A DNA stretch of 64,000 bases, from the NCBI GenBank assembly GCA_947579605.1, contig OX388320.1, forward strand, positions 1,488,001-1,552,000, given 5' to 3'. The notes below the pieces were generated by a model. The model was not told the origin of the DNA. It saw nothing but the letters and a program-made list of their open reading frames with translations, and searched no databases. The position numbers and the translations under genes were made by a program. How positions within the stretch are numbered: position 1 is the first letter of the stretch; each line of letters begins with the position of its first letter. Source of the DNA: Athripsodes cinereus. Its lineage: Eukaryota; Arthropoda; Insecta; Trichoptera; Leptoceridae. Below are positions 58,546 through 64,000 of this stretch, one piece after another.

Positions 58546-60473
58546 TTAATAAAATAATGAAGAACGACAAAAGGTGTCAACAAATTTACGGGTATAGGAT
58601 TGAACATTTTGCTACAATGAAAGAAGAAAAGTAGGCTGCCGCTTAAAATCACATCACATATGGAAAAATAAAGCTAATAAATATGTGAAGAAGGAGTCTA
58701 TTACACATAAATTGCTGGATATACGGAGGTAAAAGTGCATATAGTGAAAGTGAAATTATTGCGCATATAAAAAGTGAAATCTCTGTGTATAGTGGAAAGA
58801 TATGCTTCTATGTCTCGCACTGTATATTTAATATTGTTTTGTTAACAAATGTATGGCGATTTCCAGGATAACTGGAGCTATCCCGGGGAAACATGATGTA
58901 ATGAGAGCCTTGGTTGGGAGGTGTGTTGGTGTTTGAGAAGGAACGCAAATATTTTAATCAAATTGTTTCACCAAGTGATACCAATTTCCCTGGGAGAGCT
59001 CCAAAAAATTCCTTAGCTGTCATAAATAATTTCTTTTGTTAATTAGAATAATAAAATTTTATTCTGTTATATTGATGGCATAAATATTGAGAAATATGCA
59101 CAAACATTACATGTCATATTATTTGATATGTATGTTTGTGGTTGTATAATGAGATATTGTATAACTACACGAACGATTACATAGTGTAGGCAACGAAGGG
59201 TGATGACTTTGTTGCATACATTATAAAAACGTTTAACGTTTAAATCTGCTAAACGTCTTTGTATATGCTTTGTAATGAATAATAGATGTTTAAAGTTTAG
59301 AGATTCTAAAATTCCTTTGGCATGAACTGTAAAGTAAATAATTATATTAATAATAATGAGTTGGCAAACAAACTAAATATTTCCATTTAATATGATTTAA
59401 ATCACAGCCACTGTGTATTAAATTTGTAAAAAGGTACTAAATAATAATATACCAATTGTAACAGCAAGTATTATTCAATAAATTTATTATGTATATTTAT
59501 ATTTAATATATTTCAAATTGAAAAGACACATATTGGTACTCTGTACATGTATCGCTTCTGTATATGTATGGAGGAAGCATATATTGTAATGTATTGCATT
59601 TAGTAATGTCAGTAATATTGTATGATTTGTTTTCACATTGATAATTATGTCTATTTATCAATGTTGATAATATAGATACCTAATGAATTGTTTTTGATAT
59701 TGTTTTGTTGAACTAGAGCCATCTGTGTATGAATCGAATATACAGTTAAGGAAGTTTCCCATAGATGTCTCTCTGTTATTCGTGAAGAGTTCAATAGATG
59801 GCTCTTTATCTATTGTCAATTGGCTTTTATCATAAAAGTAGGTATTTATGTTGTTGATCTTAAATGATTTCAACAGATGGCTCTTTGCTTGAACCATAAT
59901 AATATTATTTTATAAATATATTGAATCATAATAAATACAATATAATAGGTATTGTGATTGCAGAAATAAAATGACTCTTGTTTATTCAAGTAATAAATTT
60001 ATTTTGTATTGTTTATCATACTACCTATTTGTATGCAATGTGTTTGTGGTTTTTAATTTTGGAACATTCCACAATAAACTTAAATTGTTCTAACACAAAT
60101 GTAGTATTGCGATACTATGATTATAATTTTGATTTGTTGATTTGACAAAAATAATTTAAATTTAAGGGTGAAAATGGGGAACGGATTAAAAAATAGAGAC
60201 AACTATTGAAACGAACAATTTAATTTCAAAACAACTTTGAATAAAATGGCAGATTGTATAATATTGAGATTACCAAAATTTTGTTTGGTATTTGAGCTGA
60301 AAAACAAAAATGTACTGGAAACTAAATTTGATTGATTGTTTTTTGTTTAATCGTATTCAGAACTGGTTTACAGGCATTTCTAACACGGAATGGAAGACAA
60401 ATTATAACAGTCCACTTTAATAAATCGAAAATTTCTGTTTTGTGTTTGCTTATGCTTGTCTCCCTTGGCAGTA

Positions 60474-60701
60474 TGTTAACACATGGATATGGTTGTGTAT
60501 CGCAGCTTTATAATTTTGTTTGCAATTGATCCACAATCTATTTATTGTTTATGGTGACATTTGAATGATCTATATTTTTCTATGTAATATCACTCTCATT
60601 GTCAAAACCTGTGTGAATAAAGTGTTCCTTTAACAAACTTCGACACGTCTTTCAATAAAAATCCCGAATGCATTTCCCAGGCTAAAGGTTGGAATCCAAC
60701 A
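60474..60701 (+). repeat. 3' LTR (228 bp)
   Basis: Same as the 5' LTR except one T-to-A change in 'caataaaaatccc'. That makes 227/228 identity. Confidence 0.85.
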
Positions 60702-61410
60702 CTCATGCTTTCATTCATTTATGACCACAATTTTCACTAATTACACTATTACGCATCCCATCTTTCAGATTTATATAGTATAGATTTATATTTATACAGA
60801 AATAATACAGAACACATTGTGTTTAGGTATGTATTATTTTTTCTGAAAATGCCCAATAAATGAGATATCATATAGAAGGTATTAGTTTTCCTATTATGTA
60901 TTTGGTATATGTATCAACAAATATTTCAACTGTGAATTAACAAACGTGCTGACATGTGAACGAAACCAAATAATAACATGAATTTGCAAATATCTCACGT
61001 CTCAAAAAGTTCTTTTTTGAAAATAAACTTTGACAACGAATGTTTGAAATGGGTCGGAAACGAAACTTTTATTTTTCTCATTTCCATACATTTTTTATTC
61101 GAATATTTTCGATGTGTTACATATAGAGTGTTAGTGTGACATTTAAAAAGACTTATATTAAACTCTGTGACACAAAAGTCTTAACAAAGAGTTTGAAAAT
61201 GACTGTAAGTTGAAATCAGGTCACTCAATTATTCATAAGCAGTTAAACTTAAACCAACTGTGTTTTCTTCGATAAATTAATTGTTATGTTTTTTATAACA
61301 TTGTATTGCATAAAATGGTTCTCTAAATGATATATCTAACGCTACATGTTTGTTTATGGTAGAGTTTAGTTTATCGACCGACGGTTCTTGGGGGAAGTTC
61401 ATATTAATAA

Positions 61411-61550
61411 TTTTTAAAATGAAACACGATATATAGTAATTCCACTATATTTACTTTACTTTTGCCTAACGATTAGAGCGGAATCTCTAGATAGCCGAAT
61501 AAATAAAGACAATAGTGGAATAACTATACATCGTGTTTCATTTTAAAAAA
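61411..61550. mobile_element. MITE with ~34-bp terminal inverted repeats
   Basis: 'aaaatgaaacacgatatata' at the left and its reverse complement form 'aaaatgaaacacgatgtata' at the right; arms of about 34 bp with two mismatches around an 80-bp non-coding core. Typical of a short non-autonomous DNA transposon. Family not identified. Confidence 0.8.
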
Positions 61551-61894
61551 AATTTTGTTTATGGGTCTATTTGTTATTTTTTTATAAATGGATATTCGCA
61601 ATTATTTCGAATTTGTGGGTAAGACGGCTTGTTTATAATAATAGGTATGGTTTATGTATTTTTGAATACTAAATTGTTGTATTTCATTAAATGTTGTATG
61701 TGGAGATATTTAATTTCCTGAAGGGTCGCTGAAACTTCACCGCAGAGCCTGTTTTTGTATATGAATGTACAAAATATTCATTTATATTATTTTTACATGA
61801 GAATAATATTATTAAAACAAATGTTTCGTAAACATCTTCGATAACAAAAGGTATCAGAAACATAAGCTTCAAGTTTTTTTATTAATTTTAATAA

Positions 61895-61980
61895 TAATAA
61901 TAATATGACTATTTATATAGCGCCGTACTGTGATAATATAACTTCAAGGGTGCTTTACATCATTTAGGATTAACATCCAC
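61895..61980 (+). repeat. LINE 3' end with (AAT)n
   Basis: (AAT)n followed by 'atatagcgccgtactgtgat' and 'aagggtgctttacatca', the signature also at 4955-5020. Confidence 0.55.
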
Positions 61981-62164
61981 GTCCATTAAAAAAAAACTAC
62001 ATGCTTAATATCGATTTAAAAATTGTCGTCAGAAAGATTAAAAATCTTAATTATAAAATAAAAATATAAAAATCATAATGACAAAATTAAAAAAAAACTA
62101 ATTTTGTTCAGCAGACATTCAGTCTTTTTCAAAAATTTAAAATAATATTACGTGATATGAGACG

Positions 62165-62250
62165 TCTTTCGACTTATCGCTATAACTCGAAAGAGGTCTC
62201 TCTCGGAATCAATAATCTATAGTAGAAAGAAACACTTGTTTCAAATTGCA
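62165..62250 (+). repeat. Dispersed repeat 'aaagacgtctctc' family
   Basis: 'tagtagaaagaaacacttgt' and 'ttcaaattgcat' match 41690-41760 (nearly the same order, 'gtcgaaagacgtctctctgc'); an older relative is at 35125-35190. Confidence 0.55.
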
Positions 62251-62252
62251 TA

Positions 62253-62406
62253 GTTATGGAACTCTACTACGTGTGCACCGACACAATTAATAATTACAAT
62301 AATATAATAGTTGTAATATTATTGTGATTGTTATGGAACTCTACTACGTGTGCACCGACACAATTAATAATTACAATAATATAATAGTTGTAATATTATT
62401 GTGATT
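62253..62406 (+). repeat. Exact 77-bp tandem duplication with internal hairpin
   Basis: 'gttatggaactctactacgt' starts at 62253 and again at 62330; the two 77-bp units are identical as read. Each contains an inverted repeat ('acaataatat' and 'atattattgt'). Confidence 0.9.
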
Positions 62407-62466
62407 GTTTTTCATTGTTTATTGAAAATAATATTGTATTGTGTACCTACTTTTGAAATAAATATA

Positions 62467-63601
62467 TTTTTTTTTTACGCGGCGGCAGAATTGCCATCCA
62501 CACTTCTCAGCATTGTACAACCAGATAAGTCTTCATATGATCAGTCATGATCACACAAAAACTTAACAGTCTAATGCCAGGAAAAATTCACCTATCCAGA
62601 TATACAGGATATCAAAGGATTAGGCTCAAAACGCGGGATCAAAATACCAGCATTGTGCCTGAAATATCTGTGTTCAAAAACTTTTTTACAATATTACAAG
62701 TGTTTATTATAATAGATTTTTGAATTTTAATGTACAAATTAACCGGTAAATCTAATTTTTGTAAATTATTTATTAAAGATTTCGGAGTTACCCCTGTAGC
62801 TGACATGACTAAAGGTATTATATAAACGGACCTAGAATGCCAAATATTTTTTTATTTCTCCTGCTAGTTCTGTATATTTACGTATTTTTTCAGCGACGGT
62901 TGTTTGTATATTATGTGTATTTGGGACAGCGATGTCGATTAGGTACGTTATTTTATTACGTTTATCATGTAATACTAAATCGGGTCTATTATGATGTATT
63001 TGTCTATCTGTTATTATGGTTTTATCATAATAGAGCCTATAATTTTGATTTTCTAAAACCGGTTCCGGGTTGTATTTAAAATAAGGTATTACATTATTTG
63101 AGTTTAAAAGATTATGTTTAATAGCTAAATTTTGATGTATAATTTTTGCGACATGATTATGTCTATAAGTATACTCAGTTTGAGCGAGAGTGGAACAACC
63201 CGAAACTATGTGTTGAATTGTTTCCGGTTTGGCCAGACATTTTCTACACGAATCATCAATTATGTTTTGATTTTTTATAATATATTTTTGATAATTTTTT
63301 GTATTTATTACCTGATCTTGAATTGCTAGCATAAAACCCTCGGTTTCCCCATACAATTCCCCAATGGTCAACCACCTGTTTGACGCATATTTGTCAACAT
63401 AAGATTGGTTGAGATCATTGAGGTGTCTAGCATGAAGTTCCTTCCTACCCCAAGATTCTAACAAAATATTTAAATAGTTTAATCGCGGACCTACTGTTTC
63501 GTCATTTAAATTTAAAGGTGTATGATTTTTATCGGCCTGTATTATAATTTTATGTAATATAGAATTATTTTGTTTGTTCTTAAAAAATGTTTTAAGGGAT
63601 T
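62467..63601 (-). pseudogene. R4/Dong-type LINE, 5'-truncated with frameshift
   Basis: On the minus strand the frame is open from about 63600 to 62832 (only TTG, no ATG start, because the copy is truncated). It contains a zinc-knuckle CRKCLAKPETIQHIVSGC (C-x2-C-x7-H-x4-C) and the endonuclease signature RPDLVLHDK...ITYLIDIAVP. One extra base in an A-run near 62840 shifts the frame relative to the copy at 5424-5845; the shifted frame would reach a stop at 62639-62641. The 3' UTR ends at 'gccgccgcgt' plus an A-run (62467-62476). A (TTA)n tract begins at 63607, just outside the 5' end; Dong elements are known for TAA-repeat targets. Confidence 0.75.
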
Positions 63602-63734
63602 TTTATGATTATTATTATTATTATTATAGTGCGTTATGTGTAAAATCTCGAGAACAAATATGTAAAACGATCAATTTGAAATTGATTTAAACACACCCCA
63701 ATCAACCTAAGAGTAAGTAGTTGTAAAGTTAAGT

Positions 63735-63811
63735 CGACAGGGGGTGGAATCAAACCCGTTATCTCTCTATAGAAATTCTGAGACATTGCTTCCAATCACC
63801 CCAACTCAGGT
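63735..63811 (-). repeat. Third tRNA-like SINE head
   Basis: The minus strand reads 'gagttggggtgattggaagc' (box A-like) and 'gggtttgattccacccc' (box B with one change), about 40 bp apart. A different family from the 9773 SINE. Confidence 0.5.
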
Positions 63812-64000
63812 CATATACCCTGATATATATTTTTAAAGTTCAAAAAGAACATCATAGTGCCAAGATAAGGCTTCACAAAGAAGACCGGTAGCGAGAATTA
63901 AATTTTCGATGTAAAATACACCAGTCTATATTTTTTTTTATATTTGACACTATGGTGAGCTTCATTGCTTAATATAGAATCTGGATGTTTTGTTAATGTT

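Larger units (their letters stand above)
57880..60701 (+). mobile_element. Non-autonomous LTR retrotransposon with near-identical LTRs
   Basis: Two direct repeats of 228 bp (57880-58107, 60474-60701) differ at one base by my alignment and have canonical TG...CA ends. The 2.37-kb interior has no gag, protease, RT or integrase frame. Directly after the 5' LTR comes 'tggtcctatcgaacaggat', plausible as a tRNA primer-binding site and reminiscent of BEL/Pao leaders. No clear polypurine tract precedes the 3' LTR, and the flanks ('ataag' and 'ctcat') give no target duplication. It fits a LARD/TRIM-like element copied in trans by a relative. Orientation follows the putative primer site and the AATAAA in the LTR. 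Confidence 0.75.
52720..64000 (-). other. Presumed intron of the D2-like receptor, transposon-rich
   Basis: To the right of the terminal exon no other receptor exon was recognised. Identified contents: R1-type LINE 55337-57560, family D 57565-57745, LTR element 57880-60701, MITE 61411-61550, 77-bp duplication 62253-62406, R4/Dong-type LINE 62467-63601, tRNA-like SINE head 63735-63811. 52750-54600 shows nothing recognisable. Confidence 0.45.

Noticed and set aside
58204..60529. Small frames inside the LTR element as gag or pol remnants
   Set aside because: All are under 80 codons and show no nucleocapsid, protease, RT or integrase motif.

Overview
The window looks like AT-rich nuclear DNA of an insect, most likely a lepidopteran. 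Two coding sequences have clear insect relatives: a Na+/K+-ATPase alpha paralogue and the last exon of a dopamine D2-like receptor. The non-coding DNA is crowded with tRNA-derived SINEs, R1-type and R4/Dong-type LINE remains, and the 'gtaggtacctac' strings I associate with Lepidoptera. The order is an inference; 'insect' is much safer.

Layout. From 1249 to 25586 a plus-strand gene encodes a secreted, Gln/Pro/Tyr/His-rich repetitive protein (cuticle- or eggshell-like). Six exons with matching splice phases give 409 residues; the exon with the start codon was not found and probably lies before the window. Its third visible intron is about 15 kb and full of transposon copies. 25587-36180 is non-coding and repeat-rich. 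At 36181-39273 lies an intronless, full-length 1030-residue Na+/K+-ATPase alpha paralogue, apparently an old retrogene. Its catalytic motifs are intact, but residues of the cardiac-glycoside site and of the ion sites are changed. 39274-52358 is non-coding, with LINE relics and short inverted-repeat elements. The terminal exon of a minus-strand D2-like dopamine receptor is at 52505-52719; the rest of that gene lies to the right, probably beyond the window, so 52720-64000 is probably its intron.

That last block holds a 5'-truncated R1-clade LINE with a long open RT frame, an LTR element with 227/228 identical LTRs but no coding interior, a MITE, a 77-bp exact tandem duplication and an R4/Dong-type LINE relic. 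A short dispersed repeat ('family A', about 250 bp) occurs roughly twenty times and has seeded two tandem arrays. The three genes do not form a functional unit; they are independent neighbours.

The observations most worth follow-up are the ATPase retrogene (His, Tyr and Ala at cardiac-glycoside positions 122, 786 and 797; Asn at cation position 804), the phase-0 cassette exons of the repetitive protein gene, and the young non-autonomous LTR element. All similarity calls are from memory of the families; no search was run.
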